Part shown: piece after piece, positions 7,137-15,040 of the stretch
Numbering within the stretch: position 1 is the first letter of the stretch
Layout: each line of letters begins with the position of its first letter
NCBI GenBank assembly: GCA_016550485.1
Contig: JABXGV010000276.1
Coordinates: forward strand, 1 to 17,628
Direction: 5' to 3'
From: an archaeon
GTDB taxonomy: Archaea > Asgardarchaeota > Hermodarchaeia > Hermodarchaeales > Hermodarchaeaceae
DNA: 17,628 nucleotides
Program-made: the position numbers and the translations under genes
Notes under the pieces: generated by a model
Seen by the model: the letters and a program-made list of their open reading frames with translations, nothing else
Databases searched by the model: none
What the model was told of the DNA's origin: nothing

Positions 7137-7186
7137 GTAACTTGGAGTGATGAGTAGGTGACCCACTGAACATACCTACGAAGTGG

Positions 7187-7603
7187 ATGGATTCGCACAT
7201 GACGAAAACCTTGGCAATTCTTTGTCTCCTGAACGCGATTTACGACCTCATTCTCGGTATAGTGTTCCTTGTCATCCCCAATCTCGCGGCTAACCTGTTC
7301 GGGCTGACCCTCGACCTGCTCGCCACCATGATTGCTCAGATCGTGGGGGCCTGCCTCATCGCCTTCGCAGTAGGCCTGTTCGCAGCCTATCGCAATATTG
7401 AGGGATTACAGATAATCCCCTTGATCAAAATCATTGCCCATCTCCTCACCGTTGTCATCGCTGTATACTACTGGTATATTGGTGTTGTACCCCTGCCCTT
7501 CTTAGCCTTAGTAGGCGTCGACGGGTTCTTCGGTGTCGTCTACCTGCTCTTCTTCTTGGTCAGTAAGGACATCAGTTTCGGGAAAGCCTTCGCCTCCTCC
7601 TAG
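7187..7603 (+). CDS. small four-helix membrane protein
   Basis: A 138-residue integral membrane protein with four hydrophobic helices: about residues 8-29 (LAILCLLNAIYDLILGIVFL), 43-67, 76-100 and 103-127. The loops are short and the C-terminus is a short polar tail. It resembles small DoxX-like or DUF4345-like membrane proteins in size and layout, but no diagnostic motif was recognised, so no function is proposed. ATG 7187 and ATG 7199 are both possible starts; neither has a good Shine-Dalgarno site. It stands alone: the gene upstream is divergent and a pseudogene follows. Confidence 0.8.
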   Translation: MDSHMTKTLAILCLLNAIYDLILGIVFLVIPNLAANLFGLTLDLLATMIAQIVGACLIAFAVGLFAAYRNIEGLQIIPLIKIIAHLLTVVIAVYYWYIGVVPLPFLALVGVDGFFGVVYLLFFLVSKDISFGKAFASS

Positions 7604-7635
7604 GTCAATAAATCTGCAACTAGATTCAATGGGGT

Positions 7636-7689
7636 TGCTGCTATCTCGGGTAGTCTAGCAAAGACAAAAACAGTTTAAGGAACATCTAG
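7636..7689 (+). repeat. 54-bp direct repeat, left copy
   Basis: The segment aligns without gaps to 16795-16848, with 46 of 54 positions identical and seven of the eight differences being transitions. The best-kept part is CTAGCAAAGACAAAA followed by TAAGGAACATCTAG. In the right copy this element contains the promoter of a TPP-enzyme gene. Here the TATA part reads GTTTAAGG. The remnant of such an enzyme gene follows 22 bp later. Confidence 0.85.
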
Positions 7690-7711
7690 CTGTTTTTAGG
7701 GGGGGGATTAG

Positions 7712-7885
7712 TGTGGATTTGCTGATTTCGCTGTCTTCTGTAGTGGGCTCGGCTACACGGTTAGAAAGCCAGATGAGCTTGAATCTACAATCCAAGAAGC
7801 CTTAGATTCTGGCAAACTAGCAGTTCTAGATATTCACACAAACCCCGCAGAATTCTGGATGGACCGACCAGTCGCTGAAACTTGA
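7712..7885 (+). pseudogene. C-terminal remnant of a TPP-dependent enzyme gene
   Basis: Frame 7712-7885 has an in-frame TAG just before it (7709-7711) and no start codon at its head. It encodes 57 residues ending in TGA. They read GFADFAVFCSGLGYTVRKPD, then ELESTIQEALDSGKLAVLDI, then HTNPAEFWMDRPVAET. This matches the C-terminal end of acetolactate-synthase/pyruvate-oxidase-type enzymes: the DFxxFAxxxGGLGY segment, a helix with EALDSGKLAVLDI, then a short tail. The remaining roughly 500 codons are absent. The repeat upstream is the promoter element of the TPP-enzyme gene at 16874, so this looks like a duplicate with almost all of its coding part deleted. Confidence 0.75.
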
Positions 7886-7955
7886 TTTAGGAACCCCTCC
7901 ATTTTTGGATTCGTATACCATCACTCATAGTTGGTTCACCTAGTAAATGAACTAA

Positions 7956-8046
7956 GATAGTATTAGATTTAGGTTTTCAGTAAAATCGAATACTGAGTGG
8001 TTCCATACCAGATTTGTATGGGTTAGACTTGGGTTCTAATACTGTT
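7956..8046. other. nested inverted repeats upstream of the first TPR-CHAT gene
   Basis: AGTATTAGA (7959-7967) pairs perfectly with TCTAATACT (8035-8043). Inside lie TCAGTA/TACTGA (7977-7996, 8-nt loop) and CCATAC/GTATGG (8003-8021, 7-nt loop). This gives a three-way-junction shape of about 90 nt. It lies 110 bp before the TATA box of the first TPR-CHAT gene. It lacks tRNA landmarks. The region 7886-8153 has no credible gene and is AT-rich, so chance pairing cannot be excluded. Confidence 0.3.
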
Positions 8047-8153
8047 TGTATTTTTCCTTTTTAGGGAGGTATGTATACATTCTGCCAATGAGCTGTCTAA
8101 ATCCTCTGGCAATCCTTTCAGGCACAATAGACACATCGTCCCTAACTGCAAAA

Positions 8154-8160
8154 TTATATA
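8154..8160 (+). promoter_or_regulatory. TATA box of the TPR-CHAT cluster
   Basis: TTATATA predicts initiation near 8183. That would leave a leader of about 23 nt before ATG 8206, containing GGAGGGA (8190-8196). It is the only clear promoter before the two TPR-CHAT genes. Confidence 0.55.
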
Positions 8161-8205
8161 ACCAAGTCTATTCAACTCTATGACCATATGGAGGGACAGA
8201 ACCAT

Positions 8206-11200
8206 ATGACATCCTCAAACAATGATAAAGTCAAACAGCTCATTAGCTCTGCTAAAAGGCTAGTTGCAGAATACCAACAGGGTGACCCCGATGATACGCG
8301 ACCTTTAGAACAACTATTTGGAGAGGTAATTCCAGCACTTACAATCGAAGCTGTTCAGTATAAAAGTACGGGTGATCTAAATACCACACTCACTATCTAC
8401 ATGGAACTACTCGAACTTACGAGAATGTTTGGTGACCAAGAGGGTGAAGCCGCTATACTGTTCAGTATTGGTGGGCTTTACTTTGAGTGGGGGCGACTAC
8501 AGGAGGCGCTCAAGCAATTTCAACTTACCCTTCAGACTGCACGAGAAGTAGGCGACCACGAAACCCAATTCAACACATTGATGGGTATTGGCAGGGTGTA
8601 TCAAGTACAAAGGCAGCTGCAGCAAGCCTTGGACCATTTTCAATTAGCCCTTCAAAAGGCACAAGAAATAGGTAGCCGCTCAATGGTTGCACTCACCCTA
8701 CACTACATCGGTGAAGTGTATTTCGTGTGGGGGCGACTATCAGAGGCCCTAGATCACCACCAGCAGGCTCTCAAGATTTTTCAGGAGGTGGGCGACCGCC
8801 AAGGAGAAGCCACTAGCTTGGGCAACATCGGCGAAGTATATAAGGCGTTTGGGCGATTCCAAGAGGGTCTAGACCATCTCCAGCAGGCTCTCAAGATTTT
8901 TCAGGAGGTGGGCGACCGTGAAAACGAAGGCACTGGGCTAAACAATATCGGCAGAGTGTATGAGGTATGGGGGCGGCTGCAGGAGGCCTTGGACCACTAC
9001 CATCAAGCCCTCAAGATTGCCCGAGAAATGAAGAACCTTAGCGGTGAAGGCACCACCCTGAATAACATTGGCTCGGTGTATGAGGTTTGGGGGCGACTAT
9101 CAGAGGCCCTAGATCACCACCAGCAGGCTCTCAAGATTTTTCAGGAGGTGGGCGACCGTAACAGCGAAGGCAAAACTCTGAACCACATAGGTATGGTGTA
9201 TCAGACATGGGGGCGACTATCAGAGGCCCTAGATCACCACCAGCAGGCTCTCACGATTCACCGGGAGGTGGGCGACCGCTTAGGGGAAGCCGCCTCTCTA
9301 AATAACATAAGTTTAGTGTATAATCTGAGGGGGCAACTACAAGAAGCCTTGGACCACTTCCAGCAGGCTCTCACGATTCACCGGGAGCAGGGCGACCGCC
9401 AAGGAGAAGCCACCATCCTCGGTAATATCGGCATGGTGTATCAGGGGTTGGGTCAATTTCAACAAGCGCTTGACCATCTCCGGCAAGCCCTTATTATTGC
9501 TCGTGAGATGGGTAACCGTCAAGCTGAAGGTACTACCCTGAATAATCTCGGCTTAACGTACTGGTCTTTGGAACGGCTGCCAGAGGCCTTGGACCACTTC
9601 CAGCAGGGCCTTAAGATTCACCGGGAGATGGGTCACCGCCGGGGTGAAAGCACTTTCCTGAACAACATAGGCAGAGTGTATGAGGTTTGGGGGCGACTAC
9701 CAGAGGCCCTAGACCATCTCCAGCAGGCTCTCACGATTCACCGGGAGATGGGTGATCGACCAGGTGAGGGCGCGACGCTAAATAGCATCGGTTCAGTGCA
9801 CTGGGCATTGGGGCGGTTACAAGAAGCCTTGAACTACTTCCAACAGGCCCTCCAGATTTTTCGGGAGGTGAATGACCGTCAAAACGAATTTATATCGATG
9901 GGCAATATTGGCGAAGTGCAAGGTGAACTTGACCAGTTTGGTGAGGGGTTCAAGAATCTACAGGAAGCCTTAGATATTATGGAGGTCATGGTGGGGGAGA
10001 TGCGTTCAGAGGTGATTCGGCGAGGATTCCGTGGTACTCAATTATTCATGTTTAATGCTACCGTGCAGCTCTTGCTGAATTGGTATATGAAGGGTGGAGA
10101 GGGATGGACATCGCAAACGCCGCTTTTGTTTGAGGCTCTACGTTTTCTAGAACTAGGCAAAGCCCGAGAGATTGTGGATAAGCTGACACCCGGACGACCT
10201 CGGAAAGCGCTGCTGGCGATTTGTCCAAAAATGCGTGAAGTAATCGAGGAGGAGCAACAGCTTACTGAACGGCTACAGGAACTTGACCGTATTTATGCGA
10301 TGGAGAGCCGGGCAATTGCGGCGGTACGCACCCGTGGTGGTGATGTTGTAGCGGCAGAGAAGGCGCGCCTTGTCTCCAAGACGGAAGTGGAGCGCCTAGC
10401 GAAGGTTCTGAAGGCCCGGCGGCTGCAAATCCTGGAACAGTGTGCTGATCCGGGACAGGTACGTCAGACGGCCACTTACAACCCCCTTCCCACCTTTAAG
10501 AAAACAATCTTTGCATCTTACCCGAATGTGCTCATCTGGGAACTCTTCTATTACCCTGAGGAGGCGGCTGATTTATTTACAATCTTAGCGTGGTCCAAAG
10601 AAAGCATCACCCTCCACAAAAGCAATCCTCTCGACTTGGAATCGGCTATTGCGCGGCTCCGGGAGTTCTATGCAGCTATAGCGAGGGAGTCCCTCTCAGA
10701 AGCTAACGGCTGTCTCCTAGAACTCGCTCAGCAGCTGGGGCAGTGGTTACCTGAAACCCTCTGGGAGACTCTTGACGATAAGGAACTGCTTATCCTTATC
10801 CCCCACGGAGAATTCCATATGTTTCCTTGGAGCATCGCCCAACACCCCTCAGCAGCAGCCAAGGATTCGGCGTCTGCGGAGGAGTTTGGTGGATACCTAG
10901 GCTTGAAGGTGCCCATAGTACGCAGTTACAGCCTGAGTCTAGTAATGTCTTGTCTGAAGCGGGAGGAAACGATGCCTCCAAGACTACTCCTAGTGGCCAA
11001 CCCTAACTTCAACGTGAGCCGACTCGCTCTCCCCGGAGCGGACAAAGAGGTGGACTCGATCCTGACCGAGATATTACCGTCGCTTGCATCTCCCCATCAA
11101 GTCATAGGGGAACTTCGACACGCGAAGGCCACTGAAGAGGCTTTCTGCAAGGCGGTTGAGAAGGCTCCTTCAATCATCCATTTTGCAGGGCATGGATCTT

Positions 11201-11616
11201 TTGCTGATGACCCTTGGTTGAGCCACCTGAAATTCTATGCTCCCAAGGGGCACAGCCCCCACACAGTCACCGAAATGCTCAACCACATCTTCCCGAAGTC
11301 TCCCCTTTTCATTTTAAGTGCTTGTGAGACCGCTCGTAGTGAACTCAGCAAGGGTGATGAGGCTATTGGTATTCTCCGAGGTCTTACCCTCGCTGGAGCC
11401 ACCACCATCGTGGCAACCAATTGGTTACTCGACGACCAGATTGCCCCCCTGTTCATGCGTTATTTCTACGAGCATTTCCTTGGGAAGGGGCAGACAGCAG
11501 CCCAGGCCTTGCTTCATGCGCGGCGGGAGCTCTACGAGGACCGCCGGATCTTTGAGCAGCCCCGGTTCTGGGCAGTCTACACCCTCTATGGCAACCCTTT
11601 CAAGCGTGTGACATAG
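8206..11616 (+). CDS. TPR-CHAT protease, large (13 TPR units)
   Basis: An 1136-residue predicted cytoplasmic caspase-like protease. Residues 1-87 are a helical N-cap. About twelve good 40-residue TPR units plus a degenerate last one run from 88 to about 590 (pattern IGxVYxxWGRLxEALDHxQQ). A helical coiled-coil linker follows to about 760 (EEEQQLTERLQELDRIYAME). The C-terminal CHAT domain has the catalytic dyad His996 (HFAGHG) and Cys1040 (LSACET), and ends YTLYGNPFKRVT. TPR arrays usually sense a partner and CHAT domains cut after activation. ATG 8206 is preferred to the in-frame ATG 8188: it has GGAGGGA upstream, aligns with the N-termini of the two paralogues, and puts the first TPR at residue 88 against 87 and 88. 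Neighbours suggest a defence or cell-death role; this is inferred. Confidence 0.93.
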   Translation: MTSSNNDKVKQLISSAKRLVAEYQQGDPDDTRPLEQLFGEVIPALTIEAVQYKSTGDLNTTLTIYMELLELTRMFGDQEGEAAILFSIGGLYFEWGRLQEALKQFQLTLQTAREVGDHETQFNTLMGIGRVYQVQRQLQQALDHFQLALQKAQEIGSRSMVALTLHYIGEVYFVWGRLSEALDHHQQALKIFQEVGDRQGEATSLGNIGEVYKAFGRFQEGLDHLQQALKIFQEVGDRENEGTGLNNIGRVYEVWGRLQEALDHYHQALKIAREMKNLSGEGTTLNNIGSVYEVWGRLSEALDHHQQALKIFQEVGDRNSEGKTLNHIGMVYQTWGRLSEALDHHQQALTIHREVGDRLGEAASLNNISLVYNLRGQLQEALDHFQQALTIHREQGDRQGEATILGNIGMVYQGLGQFQQALDHLRQALIIAREMGNRQAEGTTLNNLGLTYWSLERLPEALDHFQQGLKIHREMGHRRGESTFLNNIGRVYEVWGRLPEALDHLQQALTIHREMGDRPGEGATLNSIGSVHWALGRLQEALNYFQQALQIFREVNDRQNEFISMGNIGEVQGELDQFGEGFKNLQEALDIMEVMVGEMRSEVIRRGFRGTQLFMFNATVQLLLNWYMKGGEGWTSQTPLLFEALRFLELGKAREIVDKLTPGRPRKALLAICPKMREVIEEEQQLTERLQELDRIYAMESRAIAAVRTRGGDVVAAEKARLVSKTEVERLAKVLKARRLQILEQCADPGQVRQTATYNPLPTFKKTIFASYPNVLIWELFYYPEEAADLFTILAWSKESITLHKSNPLDLESAIARLREFYAAIARESLSEANGCLLELAQQLGQWLPETLWETLDDKELLILIPHGEFHMFPWSIAQHPSAAAKDSASAEEFGGYLGLKVPIVRSYSLSLVMSCLKREETMPPRLLLVANPNFNVSRLALPGADKEVDSILTEILPSLASPHQVIGELRHAKATEEAFCKAVEKAPSIIHFAGHGSFADDPWLSHLKFYAPKGHSPHTVTEMLNHIFPKSPLFILSACETARSELSKGDEAIGILRGLTLAGATTIVATNWLLDDQIAPLFMRYFYEHFLGKGQTAAQALLHARRELYEDRRIFEQPRFWAVYTLYGNPFKRVT
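8728..9254 (+). repeat. near-identical TPR-coding DNA repeats in the first TPR-CHAT gene
   Basis: A 71-bp stretch starting TGGGGGCGACTATCAGAGGC is identical at 8728-8798 and 9088-9158, three 120-bp units apart. Its first 47 bp recur at 9208-9254. Silent positions are also identical, which points to recent unit duplication or gene conversion rather than selection on the protein alone. Confidence 0.85.
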
Positions 11617-11722
11617 CAGTTGTGGATGGAGGGTAATCTGCAGCGGTCGGAAGCTTGTCTTGGCTCCTCGAAGAAGGCTTTTTACTGGTACAGCACTATA
11701 CTTGTTGGGAGGTAGGTGTCTC

Positions 11723-12100
11723 TTGTCCCAAGACAAGTCGGATTCGATATCGGGGCTAATTGCGCAGAGCAGAGCTTTGCAGACCCGATACCGTGGTTTT
11801 GAACACAAAGACCGGTACATACTAGAGGCGCTCATGATGCATACCCACTTGGAATTATCAAAACAAACTCTTCAGTGCTATTGTGAAGACCAATTCGTAT
11901 CTGTATTATCTATCCTAACCCTTGCCTTCGAGTTCACGAGAACCCGCGGTACTTGGAAAAGGGATGGAGTAGCGCTGGATAACCTTGGTAGGGTGTACTG
12001 GTTTCAGCAAGCGCGCCTTATCCTCCATAAGGTGGAGGTTCGCCAAGGTGACGGGGATACCCTGAACTACATCGACGCAGTGCCACTCCATACTCATTAG
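11723..12100 (+). CDS. truncated third TPR-CHAT paralogue (N-cap plus collapsed TPR)
   Basis: A 125-residue frame from TTG 11723, preceded by GGGAGGT and AGGTG, to TAG 12098-12100. Its start MSQDKSDSISGLIAQSRALQ aligns with MTDDQDSIDWFITHGKELLQ of the downstream TPR-CHAT protein. TLAFEFTRTRGTWKRDG aligns with TLLLEFTQALGNREDEG. Its first TPR (LGRVYWFQQ) begins at residue 88, exactly as in the full-length copies. The TPR is then collapsed: about a dozen residues are missing before ARLILHKVEVRQGDGDTLNY. It ends without further repeats or a CHAT domain. It is probably the decayed head of a third copy. It stays open, and the next gene starts 14 nt later, so it may still be translated and could act as a dominant or regulatory fragment. 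Confidence 0.6.
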   Translation: MSQDKSDSISGLIAQSRALQTRYRGFEHKDRYILEALMMHTHLELSKQTLQCYCEDQFVSVLSILTLAFEFTRTRGTWKRDGVALDNLGRVYWFQQARLILHKVEVRQGDGDTLNYIDAVPLHTH

Positions 12101-12114
12101 GGGATAGGAACTTG

Positions 12115-14793
12115 GTGACAGACGATCAGGATTCAATCGACTGGTTTATTACACATGGCAAAGAATTACTACAGGAATACCGCCGTCTTAAGAAAAAAAT
12201 TGACGACCAAGTATTACTACACATGAAGATGTTCAGCGAATATTTACATGATAATGCTGCCAAGCGCCTTAATCAAGGTAAGCTTACAGCCGCTTTGACA
12301 CTCTTCACATTACTTCTCGAGTTCACTCAAGCCCTCGGCAACCGCGAAGACGAAGGCGGCACCCTAAACAACATTGGCCTAGTTTACCGTAACTTGGGGC
12401 GGCTGCAGGAGGCCCTAGACCACTACCGCGAGGCCCTCGCCATCAGTCGGGAGGTGGGAGACCGCCAAGGCGAAAGCTTCGCCCTGAATAACCTTGGTGC
12501 AGTTTACCGGGTCTTGGGGCAGCCAAAGGAAGCCCTCAAACACTTCGAGCAAGCCTTTGATATCCTCCGGGATCTGGGAGACCGCCAAAGCGAAGGCGGC
12601 ACTCTGAACCACATCGGCATAGCATATCAGGCGTTGGGGCGGCTGCAGGAGGCCCTAGACCACTACCGCGAGGCCCTCGCCATCAGTCGGGAGGTGGGAG
12701 ACCGTGCAGGCGAAGGGCTCGCCCTCCAAAACATCGGCACAACCTACGCCACGTTGGGGCGGCTGCAGGAGGCCCTAGACCACTACCGCGAGGCCCTCGC
12801 CATCAGTCGGGAGGTGGGAGACCGGCAACTCGAAGGTAGCACCTTGCACACCATAGGTGTAATCTATGAATCATTGGGGAAACATCAGGAAGCCCTGAGC
12901 TACTACGAGCAAGCCCGCGATATCCTCAGGGAAGTGGAGGACCGGCGTGGCGAAGGAGCCGCCTTGGGCAACATCGGTAGAATATACCAACTACTTGGTC
13001 AATCCCAGAAGGCTCTCGAACACCTCCAGCAGGCCCTTGTGATTTTCCGTGAGATAGGTTTCCCCCGAGGTGAAAGTGACAGCCTTGGGAATATTGGGTG
13101 GGCGTATTGGTCTCTTGAGCGATATGGTGATGGATTAGAAGCATTAGAGAAGGCTGTTGATATAGCAGAGTTGCTGGTGGGTGGAATGGCCTCTACAAGG
13201 CTTCGGCAGGACTTCCGTGCAACACATACCTATCCTATAACCGCAGCTGTTGCACTTCTGTTTGACTGGTATCGGGCAGGTGGAAAGGGAGTAGAGCAAC
13301 CCACAGAGTTGTTGATGAAGGCTGTGAAGTTCTTGGAGTTGGGCAAGGCTCGTGAAATCGTGGACCGGCTAGAGCCAGGGCAACCCCGTCAGTCACTGTT
13401 GACAATCTGTCCTGAAATGCGTCAAGTGATTGAGGAGGAACAGCGGCTCACCGATCGATTACAGGAACTTGACCACATATACGCCGCAAAGGTCCAGGCG
13501 ATAGCAGCTCTTCGCACCCGCGGCGGTGATACCACCGAAGTAGAGGAGTTAAGCACCATCACAAAGGCCGAATTGGAGCAAGTTGCGGAACAACTGAAGG
13601 CGAAGCGGCGGCAGATTCTGGATCGGTGTGCGGATCCTGGTCAGGTTCGTCAGACCGCCACCTACAATCCCCTTCCCTCCTTCAGAGAACTCTTCAATCA
13701 AAGTCTAAAAGTGCTCATCTGGGAATTCTTTTACGCTCCTGAAAGTGCAGCTGACCATTTTCAGGTATTAGCTTGGTCTGAAGAGGGGATTGTCCTCCAC
13801 CAAAGCAACTCCTTTGACTTAAGCAGTGCTTTGAAGGTTCTTAAGGAATTCTATGTGGCAATGGAGGTGAAGGACTTCTCTGGAGCCAATAATCATCTTT
13901 TGAAGCTTGCCCGGCTGATGGGGGGGTGGCTGCCGGAGGGGCTCTGGCAAACACTAACGGGAAAGGAGCTCCTTGTTCTTGTTCCCCATGGACAGTTGCA
14001 CCTGTTTCCGTGGGGTGTCGCTCAGCAACCTTCAACCACGAGTGCGGCTTCTTCAGAATTTGGTGGTTTCCTGGGATTGACGATCCCCATGGTGCGGAGT
14101 TATAGTCTGAGCTTGGTCGTCTCTTGTTTGAGAAGGGAGAAACCGATGCCTAGCAGGGTCCTCTTCGTTGCTAACCCCAATAACAACATCGCCAGCCTCG
14201 CACTCGAAGGTGCTGACAAGGAAGTGGATTCCATCCTTGACCAAGTCATCGGTTCCCTTTCCCCCAAACCGGACATATTAGGGCCACTCCGCCATAGCAA
14301 AGCTACTGAGGACCAGTTCATTGCTAAGGCAGCTGAAGCCCCTTCGATTATCCATTTTGCGGGGCACGGGGCCTTCGCCGAGGATCCGTGGATGAGTCAT
14401 CTGAAGTTCTACGCCCCCAAGGGCCACAGCCCCCACACGGTCACCGAGATGTTGGATCATCGCTTTCCGGGTTCCCCACTTTTCGTGTTGAGTGCCTGTG
14501 AGACCAGCCGGAGCGAGATCAGTCGGGGTGACGAGGCTCTTGGCATTCTCCGGGGGCTTACCCTGGCCGGAGCTACCACCATCATTGCTACCAACTGGCT
14601 GCTCGACGACCAGGTCGCCCCTCATCTGATGCGCTACTTCTATGAGGCCTTCCTAGGGGAGGGGTTGACGGTGGCGGAGGCGTTGTTTCGGGCGCGGCGG
14701 GAACTCTATGAAGACCGGCGGGTCTTTGAGCAGCCCCAGTTCTGGGCGGTTTACACCCTCTACGGCAACCCATTCAAACGTGTAAAGTCTTAG
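12115..14793 (+). CDS. TPR-CHAT protease, second copy (7 TPR units)
   Basis: An 892-residue paralogue of the larger TPR-CHAT protein. The N-cap spans 1-86, seven 40-residue TPR units run from 87 to about 365, a helical linker with EEEQRLTDRLQELDHIYAAK follows, and the CHAT protease domain fills the C-terminal part. The dyad is His751 (HFAGHG) and Cys795 (LSACET), so it should be active. Sequence such as FYAPKGHSPHTVTEML is identical in both paralogues, whereas TPR number differs (7 against about 13), so the sensor arms have diverged more than the catalytic ends. GTG 12115 is chosen because TAGGA ends 5 nt before it and the N-terminus then aligns with the paralogues; TTG 12112 is possible. It lies 14 nt after the truncated paralogue and is probably co-transcribed. 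Confidence 0.93.
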   Translation: MTDDQDSIDWFITHGKELLQEYRRLKKKIDDQVLLHMKMFSEYLHDNAAKRLNQGKLTAALTLFTLLLEFTQALGNREDEGGTLNNIGLVYRNLGRLQEALDHYREALAISREVGDRQGESFALNNLGAVYRVLGQPKEALKHFEQAFDILRDLGDRQSEGGTLNHIGIAYQALGRLQEALDHYREALAISREVGDRAGEGLALQNIGTTYATLGRLQEALDHYREALAISREVGDRQLEGSTLHTIGVIYESLGKHQEALSYYEQARDILREVEDRRGEGAALGNIGRIYQLLGQSQKALEHLQQALVIFREIGFPRGESDSLGNIGWAYWSLERYGDGLEALEKAVDIAELLVGGMASTRLRQDFRATHTYPITAAVALLFDWYRAGGKGVEQPTELLMKAVKFLELGKAREIVDRLEPGQPRQSLLTICPEMRQVIEEEQRLTDRLQELDHIYAAKVQAIAALRTRGGDTTEVEELSTITKAELEQVAEQLKAKRRQILDRCADPGQVRQTATYNPLPSFRELFNQSLKVLIWEFFYAPESAADHFQVLAWSEEGIVLHQSNSFDLSSALKVLKEFYVAMEVKDFSGANNHLLKLARLMGGWLPEGLWQTLTGKELLVLVPHGQLHLFPWGVAQQPSTTSAASSEFGGFLGLTIPMVRSYSLSLVVSCLRREKPMPSRVLFVANPNNNIASLALEGADKEVDSILDQVIGSLSPKPDILGPLRHSKATEDQFIAKAAEAPSIIHFAGHGAFAEDPWMSHLKFYAPKGHSPHTVTEMLDHRFPGSPLFVLSACETSRSEISRGDEALGILRGLTLAGATTIIATNWLLDDQVAPHLMRYFYEAFLGEGLTVAEALFRARRELYEDRRVFEQPQFWAVYTLYGNPFKRVKS
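12394..12823 (+). repeat. three identical 70-bp TPR-coding repeats in the second TPR-CHAT gene
   Basis: The same 70-bp stretch, starting TTGGGGCGGCTGCAGGAGGC and ending GGGAGACCG, occurs at 12394-12463, 12634-12703 and 12754-12823, two and one repeat units apart. It encodes LGRLQEALDHYREALAISRE and the next few residues. Identity extends to silent sites, as expected from recent amplification or homogenisation. Confidence 0.88.
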
Positions 14794-15040
14794 TCGGATC
14801 TCGCTGCTGGCGTTTTTGTGATAGCATCACCTTAGATATCGTTTTGGCGATTACAGGAACTCGTAAGGGTATAGTATTTTGTTGTGAAGGAGTCTTCTTT
14901 AAGGAGCCTTTGGCATACAATGATGTGAATAACTGACTTTGAGAAAATTCAGGTTAGTTTTTAAGTCGATAAGTCGTATTTTTGAGCTGACTGTGTGAGG
15001 GATATTTTGTCCTTCAGTAGAGTTTCGGAGGTTGAGTATT

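Noticed and set aside
7956..8046. tRNA reading of the nested inverted repeats
   Set aside because: The outer stem is 9 bp rather than 7, there is no T-arm GTTCRA in place, and the 7-nt loop lacks U33, so tRNA is not supported.
8023..8205. Minus-strand 60-codon frame before the first TPR-CHAT gene
   Set aside because: It covers the TATA box and leader of the CHAT gene and has no start signal or recognisable product.
8728..9254. CRISPR-like array
   Set aside because: The repeats are coding TPR units with a 120-bp period in an unbroken reading frame, not short repeats with unique spacers.
11425..11835. Minus-strand frame of 136 codons across the end of the first TPR-CHAT gene
   Set aside because: It is antisense to the conserved CHAT C-terminus and to the start of the truncated paralogue.
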